Below are positions 53,140 to 63,944 of a stretch of DNA of 64,000 bases, piece by piece; position 1 is the first letter of the stretch; each line of letters starts with the position of its first letter. The DNA comes from Prostheceraeus crozeri. Taxonomy: Eukaryota; Platyhelminthes; Polycladida; Euryleptidae. The notes under the pieces were generated by a model, which was given only the letters and a program-made list of their open reading frames with translations, did not search any database and was not told the origin of the DNA. Position numbers and translations under genes: made by a program. Location: NCBI GenBank assembly GCA_907163375.1, contig CAJQUW010006771.1, positions 666,130 through 730,129 on the forward strand, given 5' to 3'.

Positions 53140-53180
53140 CTTTAGCGCTGAGACAGGAGATTCGAACTCCTAATGCTTAA
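53140..53180 (-). repeat. tRNA-like T-arm/B-box, SINE fragment
   Basis: The minus strand reads AGGAG-TTCGAAT-CTCCT, a perfect 5-bp T-arm with a 7-base TTCGAAT loop matching the B-box consensus. No matching D-arm or acceptor stem was found upstream, so it is a SINE-like remnant rather than a tRNA gene. Confidence 0.45.
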
Positions 53181-53352
53181 AGACTGACACGACACTAATG
53201 GATGTGTGTCCATATTGAAACAGGTATGTAAGTGATTAATTGTTGGACTGGTGCGTCGAAGAGTGCCAAGAAAAACTTTTGCACTCTACAACCTCTATAC
53301 AGGGTCCGGCTCATTCCTTGTAAGCAGATAAAATTATCTATGGGGCTGGCCA

Positions 53353-53740
53353 AGCGGTAACGGAATTTCATTTTTACTGTTAACATGACTGGTACTCAGT
53401 CAATGAAGATATGTTTTCCTTTTGAAATGTTTCGTGTGACAATTCGGTGGGCTCTTCAATGACACAGAAAAGAATTTTTGAGAAATTCATTTTCTCCAAT
53501 CTGTGTCCATAAAACTGCTCGGTAACGGAATTTCAAAAAGTTAACTTCACTTTAACAGGCATGTAGCACATGTCTCATAATATGCTGTTCCATTATGAAA
53601 ATGCGTGTGTGATGAATGACGCATCGTTTTAGGGTTTGTAGGCAATGTTATCACCAATTATTATCCTAGTTGGGATAATTATTACATTAATAAAATAAAA
53701 AAAAATAATTGGTGCTACATAGTGACGGAATTTCAAATGT
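53353..53740. repeat. Three spaced copies of GGTAACGGAATTTCA
   Basis: The word occurs at 53,354, 53,520 and, as GTGACGGAATTTCA, at 53,722. The spacers are unrelated. An ATTATCCTAGTTGGGATAAT dyad lies between the last two. Confidence 0.55.
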
Positions 53741-53744
53741 CCAT

Positions 53745-54490
53745 TAAGTCCTATCACGGGATATAGGTTCCCTTTGCTAATTTCTATCCTTACTCCTTAT
53801 TACCACACCCATTTGACTTTCAAACCACATCACAGCCCATAATTACATCATAGCTACATGCATAAATAGGAATGTTTATTCATTTCATTTCATGTTGCCT
53901 AATAGTGGAACAATATGAATTCATTCCTATTACAGCAACCTATGAAATTATGATCAATGTGCTATTGTCAGCATGATCAACTTTCTAAGCTTACATAGGT
54001 AGTACATTAGGCCTACAGATCAAGGTATGGATGTATTAAATAGTCAACTATTCAACGTAGCAAAGTGCGTCAAGGTAACAAAGTTAAAAAAAAACAAGCT
54101 GATGACTAGTTAATTTTCAATTGTTACAAAATATGCTTTAAATGAAAATTTTTTTATCCTAAAATGTCTAAAAATTTTAAAAATACTTACTAGAAGGACA
54201 AGCAACGCTTCTCCTCTCCTCATGTGCAATGAATTGGCGAGTAAGCCGTTCTGTTCAAAATTATGTTTATCACATATATTGAAAAGATCCTATTTAACAG
54301 TCTGCCCATTCAGATGATAAGAGGACAGGTCTGTTTCCAATCAAAATACCAGATCTAGCTTACACAGATGGATTACGATATCAAAAAATCTACCAGGTGT
54401 GTAAGAGAATTAATATCAGTTTCTTTTAAAGCTAAAACGTGAAATAGAATTCTACAAAATATGCATACAAATTATTAGACTATTTTTATT
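53745..54490. other. No feature seen
   Basis: AT-rich, no supported gene; one TAGGCCTA octamer at 54,008. Confidence 0.4.
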
Positions 54491-54836
54491 GAGGTCATCA
54501 ACAGGAACTTGGTCAGGACGATCGCGTTTCGACCGCTTTATCCTGGACGCTCAAACCCGACCAAGCGCGGTCCTGTGCATTTGAGATGCACAGCCTCAAA
54601 ATCAAATTTATAATATAGAAAGAAGCATCTATCAAAAAAATAGAGTCACTTTTGACTGAAATGTACCTCAGGCATTTGAAAGAAGGACAGAGTCCAGCCA
54701 GTAGCCTACGCATTCAACTTGAGAAAATAATCTATTGCATGTGAGTACACTTGTGATATATGCCTAGGCTTATACACTGGACATTTACACAAACTGAATT
54801 AATAGATGGTAAAAATGGTACAAAATCTCTATTAGT

Positions 54837-54896
54837 CCCCACTCACATTTGGGTCCCCCACTCACATTTGGGTCCCCCACTCACTTTTGGGTCCCC
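54837..54896. repeat. 19-bp tandem repeat ACTCACATTTGGGTCCCCC, 3 copies
   Basis: Three copies in a row, the third with one change (CACTTTTGGG). Confidence 0.9.
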
Positions 54897-55184
54897 CTTC
54901 ACATTTTTTCATGATTGAAAAGCAACCATCTCTATTCGTTTTAGAACGTTTTTCATTGCAGATATGATGACACTGAAGGGAGCAAGCACTTTGATGTGAG
55001 AGTGAATGTTTGAAACATTTGAGATTAAAATGAGAAAATAGAGATAAAATGAGAATCACCTAGGCAGTAAAAATTAATTCAATTATTCCATACTTGATAA
55101 ATTATCCAATACTTACTTTTTATTTTACTTTCTCCTTTTAACCTCTTCTTTTGAGGGTTGGACGATGTGAGACTTCCCCATCGA

Positions 55185-55320
55185 GAACGGTCCTTCGTAG
55201 TCTCAAAAGGGCCCCTCACAATTAAAAGGGAACCCTTCGCGGTCTCAAAAGGGTCCCCCACAATCTTAAAAAGGCGCACTCGCAATCTCATAAGGGCCCC
55301 TTCAAAATCTAAAATAGTTC
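55185..55320. repeat. Minisatellite of GTCTCAAAAGGGCCCC type, array 1
   Basis: Units such as GTCTCAAAAGGGCCCCTCAC, AATTAAAAGGGAACCCTTCGC and AATCTCATAAGGGCCCCTTC repeat with a period of about 22-24 bases and many changes. The same family is at 61,540-61,765 and 63,950-64,000. Confidence 0.8.
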
Positions 55321-56216
55321 AAAATCCAAATTATTTGTTCCTTGGCAAAACACTTTCTCACTACGGTACTTACTTTTTTTAAAAAAAACCCCCGGAAATC
55401 CGGTTAAAACCGGAAGAGTAGCAGTTCTATTTCATTAATAGCTTACAGGCTACAAGCCACTGAATGAAGGCGTGATCGTCTGTGTTTGTTTAAAAAATAG
55501 CTAACCGGCTAAATGGGTAGACCCAAGTAAGTTTATTCAAGAAACATTCATGGTTCCGATTACTTCCAAAAACGATACATAGGCTTACTTATGTATATGT
55601 CATCAAATGTTTGATGCAGGGTGACCACTTTGAAAAAAACAAAAAAAGACCTGGAATATGAGTAGTATGGTAAGCATTGTCAGTCCAAATTTTTGATATT
55701 TCATTGTAATTTCACGAATTCGTGCATCTTAAATTGAAAATTATTACACGAACTTTGTTGTGAATAAAATCCCACGAAGTTCAATTTTCTTGATATTCAG
55801 ACTGAGCGCTGCTGAATGACAGGCACATATACGTGAGTATATAAAATAGCTACTCCTTCAAATGACACGCTCAATTGAATATCATCCTTTAGACATAAGG
55901 AAGTGTACGATATCAGTAGCAAGACCACAACTAAAATCCTTGACCATAAATTCTAACAACTAGAAGTTACATGATAATAGCATGAATTCAAAAGCCTAGA
56001 TGACCCAAAAATATATTAAAACCCGACAATATCTAAAAAGTACGGGATCCGTAAACCCACAACGGAATCTCATAAACAATGAGCTATCGATAGAACTCCA
56101 TAACAATCCAATAAAAGCAAGTGATCTATATAACTCTTAAAACAATCTCTGAAGAGCACGAAATGTCTGTTTTCGTGTTATGGAAAAAAGTGTTTCAATC
56201 TTACAATAGAACAATG

Positions 56217-56702
56217 TTATCTTCTGAACATTTTGTCGATCACGGAGTTGGAAATCACATTGTCACGTTCCTTCTGAATGTCAAACAGTTGTCTTCGTTT
56301 TGCCTTCAGCTCCTCCAAACGCTGCTCTGCTGTCTCCATTTCTTGATCAATTTCTTGGAAAGCTCTTTTAGCTTGTGTCGGAGTCTGTCTAACAAAAACT
56401 CCGACTTGACGTCTTAGCATAGAGGCTGACTTCGTCCTCGCTTCGTTAGCAGATTTCTTGCTGTCTTCGGATTTCTTGTACGTCGACCTCGCCCGACGAA
56501 TCAATTCTATCAATTCTGGACATAATGTGTAGGTCTCAAAAGTATCTCGATTGAAATAATCGAGAATTCTGCGTACGGAGTTGTACGTTTCCAGGGACAT
56601 ATTCGTTTTGTAATCATCTTCTGCGTGCTTCATACGGGAGAAACCTCCCTTGCGGACAAAATAGCATGACCCGTTCGACCAAAGCCGATATGCACGGGAA
56701 GT
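56217..56702 (-). CDS. Unidentified coiled-coil protein, probable last exon
   Basis: The open minus-strand frame extends upstream of the Met codon at 56,633 to an acceptor-like CTGTTGAAAG at about 56,702, starting TSRAYRLWSNGSCYFVRKGG. From Met the 138 residues read MKHAEDDYKTNMSLETYNSV to VISNSVIDKMFRR. Residues about 20-45 suggest a folded helical part (VRRILDYFNRDTFETYTLCP). Residues 50-125 are a long amphipathic helix with heptads (IRRARSTYKKSEDSKKSANE; IDQEMETAEQRLEELKAKRR). GC content is higher than in the flanks, as expected of coding DNA. No family was recognised. It lies inside a pair of inverted repeats (54,495-57,432), so it may belong to a transposon rather than to the host. Confidence 0.5.
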   Translation of the reverse strand, partial: TSRAYRLWSNGSCYFVRKGGFSRMKHAEDDYKTNMSLETYNSVRRILDYFNRDTFETYTLCPELIELIRRARSTYKKSEDSKKSANEARTKSASMLRRQVGVFVRQTPTQAKRAFQEIDQEMETAEQRLEELKAKRRQLFDIQKERDNVISNSVIDKMFRR

Positions 56703-57114
56703 CTTTCAACAGACCTGAAGAAGATCATGAATCATGAAAACAATGTACAAGCATCACTCGAATACAAGCTTGCTGTTCATGGGAATGATATTTCAGAAAA
56801 AATGCACCAGACTGCCTGAGTATACCAAACTGATTGACACATTTCCACTCACGTATAGTTAAAAAACTAGACTTCTATAAAAAAGAATAAAAACAGACTT
56901 GTCCTAAAAAAAGACCAAAAAAATGACCAAAACAGACTGGTCTGTTTAAAAAGACCGAGTGGTCACCCTGGTTTGATGGGCAGTGAAGAGTGAATACGGA
57001 GCGCTTAGCGTGGCTTACGGGAGATGAGAGAGCTCCCATTCTTAAGTCTTTATGTATGAGGCGAAGTTTGTGTAAAGGCGGATTACATATTTATCACACA
57101 GCGATTACATCTTT

Positions 57115-57275
57115 ATGGGATTCGAGGATGAACAGGATCTGTTTACTTGTGGGAATCGAAAAGGCAAAGATTGATGTACAGGATTTGTTTATATGTGAGG
57201 ATCGCAAAAGCATACTGTATTTATTGATGGGTTGAATTTAATGACAGGATCTGTTTACATGTGGGAAACGCAACA
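57115..57275. repeat. ACAGGATCTGTTTACATGTGGGAATCG repeats, 3 copies
   Basis: Copies at about 57,134, 57,179 and 57,244 share ACAGGATYTGTTTAYWTGTG and a G(G/A)GAATCGCAAAAG-like tail. Spacing is irregular. Confidence 0.7.
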
Positions 57276-57434
57276 ATTGAATGATGTCTGATTTATCTTT
57301 GTCACATATCTTTCAAGACATATCATTACCTATTCAGCATTTTGTCAGCCACTATGTGTGGGACCCCGCTCGTCTGGGTTTGAGTGTTCAGGTTAGGGGT
57401 CGAAACACAACTAGACGAGTACCTGCTGATGACT

Positions 57435-58285
57435 GACGGACTGCAGTATTATGTTTTATATCCCTTAATCGGTAGCTGAAGTAGTGGTCGATGTATTGTA
57501 ATTCAAATGAAGAAATGTGGAATTACATGAAGTACTATAGACGGATGAAGAAACTGGCGATAACAAATTCAAGTGAAGAAATAGTATTTTCCATGTGTAG
57601 TCTTAGGTATAGTGTGTATAGTTTCATTGCTTTCGGTGTAGTAGAGTGTCATTGTAGTTCTATTGTTTACCTCCATTATCCACTTTCCACTTATCCACTT
57701 AGTGTAGTGTCAGATATAGTTCACTTGTAATCAGTGTAGTAGCATCGTTGTATTTCCATATTTTACCTCCACTTTCCCAATTTTCATTCATCGGTTTCCT
57801 GTTGCTTTATAATATCCATTTTTAATTTCCTTAACCTATGGTGACCATTGTCTTATTCTATTTCCACTATCAGCATCTGTAGTCGGTACAGTATATTAGA
57901 TGTATGTTTTGAACGTGTATACGGCAGTGTTTGGAATCTATGGTATTAGTATATTAACAGGAAGAATGAGTCTTAAGATTTCCATTTTTACCAGATATTG
58001 GGCCAAAGCTGATCAATTTTAATTCGTTGCCACGAGAAAGCTACATTGAGTTCTTTTAAGAACTGATTAATCCGATGGTTACAGTAGCATTGCCTTTGTA
58101 CACTTGCGGATTGGAGAACGCCATCAGTCCTCCTTAGGACTACTTTAACTAATAATTTAAATTAGTAAGCATTATATTCTATTATAAATGGCTACTGGAA
58201 TGACTTTCATCATCGTATGAGAAATGGACTATCAGCCAATCCCGCACTCCTGAAATATTTTACTCGACCGTCAATTAGTAATGCG
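57435..58285. other. AT-rich stretch with GTGTAGT words; no gene seen
   Basis: GTGTAGT and CACTTTCCACTTATCCACTT-like words repeat between 57,580 and 57,780. No coding support. Confidence 0.5.
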
Positions 58286-58289
58286 GTGT

Positions 58290-58800
58290 GTTAAGAATGG
58301 ATACCGGGACTGTTTCCCAGTCAAATACTAGTTTAGAGGAATTGCAAATTAAAGAGGAAAGTGCGAATGCGGCATCAGCTGACGAAGTTTATGCAACCAG
58401 AGAATTCAGAAATCATCGGGGAGCTAACATGGGATATTTTATATATAGCTAACATGGCAGATACGGAAACCGTGTAATGGACAGAGGCCGTCCTCGTGGG
58501 TTTTATAAGAATTCTCTAAGATTTCAAGGAAGTTTCATCGAACCGAGAAGCAGGGGTCAGAAGCATTTCAGAAGAGACTGTTCGGACGCTGTAGAGCACA
58601 CACATTCATCAAAAAAGGACAATCCAGTGAAAAGTTATGAAAGTGGGTGACTTGTCTTTAGTTGATAAGCAGATTCTGATGTGTGAAGCAGCAAATGCAG
58701 CAATTTTGGATAGTGCCTGCACGAAAACTGTAGCCGGAAAAGCTTGGAGAGATATTTTTCTCGAATCTCTTTCTGAAGAAGAGCGGCTGGAAGTGCTCCA
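58290..58800 (+). pseudogene. Copia-type (Ty1) gag-protease remnant
   Basis: The plus strand has fragments reading RGPRGFYKNS-like basic linker, KHFRRDC (the end of a CCHC knuckle), and DKQILMCEAANAAILDSACT followed by KTVAGKAWRDIFLESLSEEE. The last fits the aspartic protease of copia-like polyproteins (aiLDSaCtkTVcG..W...yl.sLs). Only this short gag-protease part is present; RT and integrase are absent. It is an old, broken fragment whose ends cannot be placed. Confidence 0.6.
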
Positions 58801-58905
58801 CTTTATAAATATAAATTATATTTATAAATTATATAATATTATAAATATAATATATAAATATTATGAAATTATATTATATATTAATTATAAATACCACTAT
58901 ACAAT
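58800..58905. repeat. TATAAATAT-rich palindromic AT tract
   Basis: About 100 bases of only A and T with repeated ATAAATATAA and its inverse, able to fold into cruciform structures. It cuts directly into the right side of the copia remnant. Confidence 0.7.
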
Positions 58906-58909
58906 GGTA

Positions 58910-59685
58910 TTTGATTTGTCTTGATTATATAGATTTTTCAGAGAAAAACGGTTTTTCGTGATTTTCTCGAATCATGCTTTTTTGAGTTACGCCATTTTTG
59001 CACGATGACGACGATATACGAATTAGTTTATAGTCAACCCATCGACTTCGATGTGAATAGCCAAACGTTCATTTTGTAAGTTGCAACATTACTTATTTGC
59101 AAAGCTTCATCATTAGCGAAGCTACGACATAACCATCGCCTCAGAAATATCATTTAGAATCACATGAAAAAGAAACAAATTCATGTACTCATTACGTGTT
59201 TTATCCAAATGTGCAATCATGAGGGCTGCCACTCTTATCAAAAATAAAAACCGGATTGTCAAATCGGAATGGGCCCCCTTAAAGTAAAAAAGATTACGAT
59301 CATTCGATATCCCACAATCCGATTAGTTTTGAAAGCTTACATGCAGAAGTTGGGTCTGTTACAATAAAGATGCCAATGAATCCTCAGTCAGCAAAGTAAA
59401 TAAATGGCATAATATTGCACTGATGCTTTTTCAATCATCAGTTTTTGCCAGGTGCGCTAGAATGCATGTCTCGAAAAACTACTATTTTCAAAAGAGCTGC
59501 TTTTGAAGGCTAGATAGAATGTATTACTGAGACTTTCCCCCCTCCCATAACGAAAAAATCAGCACATGTTTCAAAAATAAACTTCATTTCGTTCAAAAAA
59601 TTTACATTCTAAATTAAAAGGCATTATTCTCGTGCAGCTCTCATTTTCTATTAATCATACCAAGACGTCACACGATACAAGATCT
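58910..59685. other. No feature seen
   Basis: AT-rich DNA with no supported gene or element. Confidence 0.4.
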
Positions 59686-59689
59686 CGTC

Positions 59690-60095
59690 TTTAATGTGAA
59701 GATTTTTCATGAAGCCACTGGGAGATGCGGTTCAGCTGTTCAATGTTTGGAAGACTGCTTCTGCGGAGCGGTCTGGTCACAAGAAATACCTTAACACAAA
59801 ATCCATGGATCAACGAAGTCTAAAAGCTTGGGCTGGTATTTCCTTATGAAGCGCAATTGAGCCATTTTTCTTTCGAGAAACTGACAATGAATGGTAAAAG
59901 CTTCCTTTCCATGCTGTATAAAGTGATACCGAATGTCACTGAGGATAGGAGCATCTTCATGCAGGATGGAGTGGCAGCGCACTACTGCCGACCGATCGTA
60001 AATTATTTCAACAATCATTTTCCTAAATCATGGATTGACGTCATGACAGCCTATGGAATGGCTTCCGATATTACCACATTCAATGCCTTGTGACA
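59690..60095 (+). pseudogene. Mariner/Tc1-type transposase fragment
   Basis: The plus strand contains KAWAGIS-like and then, in the frame 59,857-60,093, SMLYKVIPNVTEDRSIFMQD, GVAAHYCRPIVNYFNNHFPK, SWID. The pattern vw.gi ... fl...vip...e......QDGa.aHy...v..yl...Fp..WI is the middle of the DDE_3 domain of IS630/Tc1/mariner-superfamily transposases, with the second catalytic Asp in MQDG. At least two stops and a frame change occur upstream of 59,880, and after WID the match is lost before the third acidic residue. An old DNA transposon remnant. Confidence 0.65.
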
Positions 60096-60099
60096 GTTT

Positions 60100-61535
60100 C
60101 TTCGCTTCAGCACGGTAAGGAAATTGTGCATTGGAGTCATGTCAATCAGTTCATCCTATGCATTTGGATGAACTGGAAAACAAAATTTGCACCGTTTTTC
60201 AACAGATTGACGAGCGATTGTGTAGAGACATGGTCTTGCACTGCTGACAGAAGAATTACATTGTGTTCGGGCAGATGGTGAGCAAGTAGAAGATTAACTG
60301 TCATAGAGGTACTAGTGTTGCCAGTGTTAACAACTGCTTTCTTTTTGAATCTAAACTAATTGCCACTAACTAACGCTAATTGCCATTTCAAAAAAACTTT
60401 GAAATGATCAGTAAGAGAATAATTGATAGGAAAGTGCCGTTGGGGCTCACTGTGGGATATTAACAGGAAAGAAAATTATATTATAAACAAAGTTCAAAAG
60501 TAAAGCATCATCCACCATGCTACACAAAAAATTAATCCATGTCACACAGCATGAATTGACGACTAAAAACTATCGCACATTACAGACACCATGCTATTTT
60601 AGTCTAAAATGATGCCCAGACCACGGAAGGATAAAGGCAAGAGATGAGAGAGATATTTGATTTAAGCCAATACGAGAAGTAGTGCACTGGAATATTAGCC
60701 GTGCAGTCAGTATGCTTGTAAATAGTCAGTAACTCACATGCAGATAAATCTTCATCCGAAATACAGAAATCTACAATTGATTAAATGCATGTAGTTGGAA
60801 TCTCTTTGTCTAGAGCTCGTTTTCAAAAATTGATATTTGCAAACAGGAATGCAAATAGCACAAATGTGAGCTGCCGAATTTCCAAGCACATCCACATACT
60901 GATGGTTAGAGCGGTGAGATGCTGATTCCTTACAATAGGGCACATTGCACGGCTAAGAAGACAAAAACGTTTACAGTTCCGACTGAAAAGTGCTTGTAGG
61001 TCCGGCAATGATTCAGATAAAAACCATTCATCTCTTGTTTTTCAAACATAAGAAATTAAAAAACAATGACACTTAAAAAAATTTTAAACAAGATTGTGAA
61101 AGCTACTTGATTAAAGCTCAGACGCCATGGCATAAGTAAACATGGCATCAATACGAAAGGTAATGCTAATCACTTATGCAGTTGATAGCAAGATTTCAAT
61201 TTTCGTTGGTGTCTTAGTCGAAATTTAACCGCTTTTGCAACAATCGCATATTCATTCGTCACTTCCTTGTATTTCCGAAACTTATGGTAGATTTCTCTTT
61301 CATACTTTTCTTTTTCTAGCACGCCTCTTGAAAGGCGCATTTTGTAGAAATCAAAACTCCATACGAACGTAGTACAACTTTTTCGTCACGCATTCCAACC
61401 TAAAATTATTTCTTGGAACTGTAGAATGATCTTCTGATCAAGTGTTTCGCCGATTTTTAAAAAGCACCTGCTTTGAAATTCATTATTGTTTAAAATTGAA
61501 GGGCCACTTCACGAGCTTCACAATCTGTAAGAAAC
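60100..61535. other. No feature seen
   Basis: Short open frames only, without motifs or splice support. Confidence 0.4.
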
Positions 61536-61539
61536 CATC

Positions 61540-61765
61540 GCGATCCTAAAGGGCCCCACGATCTCAAGGGGTCCCCTCTCGATTTCAAAATGGCCCTATC
61601 ACAATATAAAAGAACACCTCACGATCTCAAAAGGGCCCCTCCACAATCTAGAAGAAACTCTTACGATCTCATGAGGCCCCCTCACGATCTTACAGGGCCC
61701 CTCTCTGTCTAAAAAGGGCCCTCACGATCTCAAAAGGGCCCCCTCACGATCTCAAAAGAGCCCAA
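61540..61765. repeat. Minisatellite of CTCACGATCTCAAAAGGGCCCC type, array 2
   Basis: About ten units of CTCACGATCTCAAAAGGGCCCC with variants (GATTTCAAAATGGCCC, GATCTCATGAGGCCCC). The last two are nearly identical. It is followed by AAATTTACC/CAGGGAAAAT words repeated to 61,900. Confidence 0.88.
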
Positions 61766-62084
61766 AAGAGTTTTCCAGGGAAATTTACCAAAAAAGGGGG
61801 TCAAATTTGAACGAAAATTTCCAGACTTTCTGCAAGGAAATTTTGCTCAAATGCACGCGTCAAATTTAAAAGAAAAATTCCAGGGAAAATCTACCCAAAG
61901 GAGCTTGCACACCATAAAATTAACATTGACGAAAAAATTTGAAAAGTAGCGTGAAATTGGTTGAATTTTTTATGGCGCAGGTGATTCTAAATAAAAAATA
62001 CTAATATATGCATCAGACGGCTACATTATGATTATAAAAAAAGAACATATAATCGATCGTAACATATTTAAAGCTTGCGGATTG

Positions 62085-62244
62085 AGGAGAACAAAATAGA
62101 GAAAGAGTTTAACAATAAATAGCGAAAAATTAACGACTTAACAATAAAATGTAACATTAACGGAATATCTGTAGTCACATTTCATTGCAAAGTCTTCTAT
62201 TTTTCGTTATTTGTTGTTATACTCTTTCTCTATTTTGTTCTCCT
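62085..62244. mobile_element. 160-bp palindromic MITE
   Basis: AGGAGAACAAAATAGAGAAA at the left and its reverse complement at the right extend through GAGTTTAACAATAAATAGCG with a few changes, giving arms of about 68 bases. No coding potential. Confidence 0.75.
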
Positions 62245-62309
62245 ATTTGAACTGAAGCATTGCTGCGTGAATACGTGGAAGGTGGATCGTCCATGTTACG
62301 GTTTGGAGT

Positions 62310-62564
62310 AAGAAATAAAAAAAATAAAAATTAAAATAAAAAAAAAATAAAATAAAAAAAATAAAAAAAAAATAAAAATAAAAAAAAAAAAAATAAAAAA
62401 AGAAAAAAAAAAAAAAAAAGCGGTGGTTATTATAATATGCATTTTTTATTTATTATTTTTTTTTTTTTTATTTCTTTTTTTTTGTGTTTTTTTTTAATTT
62501 TTTTTTCTTTTTTTTTTTTTTTTTTTTTTTTTTTGTTTTTTGGTTTTTTTTTTTTTTTATTTTT

Positions 62565-62605
<41 letters not shown>

Positions 62606-63040
62606 TTTGTTATTGATTGGGTTTCTTATTTATTATTATAAAAATAAAATTTGAATAATAAATTTAAAAAAATAAAAAAAAAGAATACAATAATAATTAT
62701 CTTTTTTAGTTTCTTATTTATTTTTTTTTTTTTTTTTTCTTTTTTTTTTTATTTTTTTTTTTTTTTTGTAAATTAATATATATATTATGTTATAATTAAT
62801 TTTATATATTTAATGTTTATCTAAGTTATATTTAAAAAAAAGATATTATACAAGAAGACAATAAAACTTAAATAAAAAAAAATTAGAATATAAAAAAAAA
62901 TTAATAATAATTGGAATATAAAGGTATTAATTAAAAAAATATGATATTAACAAAATTTTTGAATTGATAATAAAAAAAAAAAATAATAAAAATTTAAAAA
63001 ATTATAAAAAATAATTTGCGGTTGCAGGGCTAGATAAATC
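62310..63040. repeat. A/T homopolymer and low-complexity tract
   Basis: From 62,310 runs of A broken by single T or G, from 62,440 runs of T with occasional other bases, then another A-rich/T-rich cycle to 63,040. Almost no C occurs. It looks like a collapsed or error-rich assembly segment, or a very long poly(A)/poly(T) inverted pair. Confidence 0.85.
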
Positions 63041-63044
63041 AATA

Positions 63045-63880
63045 AGTAAATAAAAAAATTAAAAAATGGGAAGTATGAAAAAAAAAAGATGAACATAAAT
63101 GGTTGATGCGGCTACATATGCCATGAGAGTAATCACAATCGTTAAGAGATTGACAAAGAGAAGAATTGACGATGGAAGGAAAGCTCATTGGCACTCACGG
63201 AACGGGCCGGATAAGAAAATATCGACCATATTGTAAAACCTACTTGAAATGTGTTATGGAAAAAATTATTCGTTATTAGGCCTAAGGATCAGTCGGAAAA
63301 CAAGACCTGGTGGCTAATTCAGTTATTATGTTCAGGTCATTTCGCGTCAGTAGTTTCTGCCAACACGGCAATCAAGTGTGGTAATGGCATTAATCCTAGA
63401 TTACGGCCGTCCTAGTTTCCCCTACCACACGCTCAGAGCTTCCACCAGTCCACTCGACGTTAATGTGGGAGTTTACAGCTCTTAGTTTGCCATTCCGCGC
63501 GGCTAATAAAGGAGTTTTCGGCTCCGAGTTCCTCATACCACATGACGTTAATGCTGGGAATTTGCAATTTCTAGTTCACATATCCGCGCAGCGTATGTGA
63601 GGGAAATTCACAGTACTAATTCACAATACTGTACGATTAGGAGTTCGACAACAGTTCATTGTTTACCATAACACGCAGTTCAGTCTCATTCACGTTGTAT
63701 ACGTTATGATAGGACATTACAATCACTGAAAATATTCTAAAAAACAAAAATTGTATTGCATGCGAAATGAAGGCTATAATTGCAACAAATAAAGTACAGA
63801 TATGAAGAATAAAAATCTGGGAGAAAAATAGAACACACTTCATCACCCTGCTTCTAGTGTTTTAATTAGTCTCAAAAATT
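63045..63880. other. Non-coding stretch with related GGGARTTYRCARYTC words
   Basis: Between 63,440 and 63,610 GACGTTAATG(T/C)(G/T)GG(A/G)A recurs and CCGCG(C/A)GGC-like words repeat, suggesting an old tandem structure of about 70 bases. No gene supported. Confidence 0.4.
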
Positions 63881-63944
63881 TCCAGGATAAAAATTCTTTT
63901 TCTAGGTGTTTTCCAGGGGCGCAGGACACCCTAGCCCTCTTACC

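Larger units (their letters stand above)
54495..57432. mobile_element. Candidate 2.9-kb element with diverged terminal inverted repeats
   Basis: The left side reads TCATCAACAGGAACT...GTTTCGACCGCTTTATCCTGGACGCTCAAACCCGACCAAGCGCGGTCC (54,495-54,573). The right side, on the minus strand, reads TCATCAGCAGGTACT...GTTTCGACCCCTAACCTGAACACTCAAACCCAGACGAGCGGGGTCC (57,432-57,360). Both copies have the same outward order, as terminal repeats do. The only coding-like frame of this part of the window (56,217-56,633) lies inside. No target duplication was identified; two unrelated solo copies remain possible. Confidence 0.4.

Noticed and set aside
53140-53180. tRNA gene
   Set aside because: A perfect T-arm is present but the acceptor, D and anticodon arms are not.
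59791-60018. Minus-strand frame of 75 codons
   Set aside because: Antisense of the mariner-type transposase fragment, which has the QDG.aaHY motif on the plus strand.
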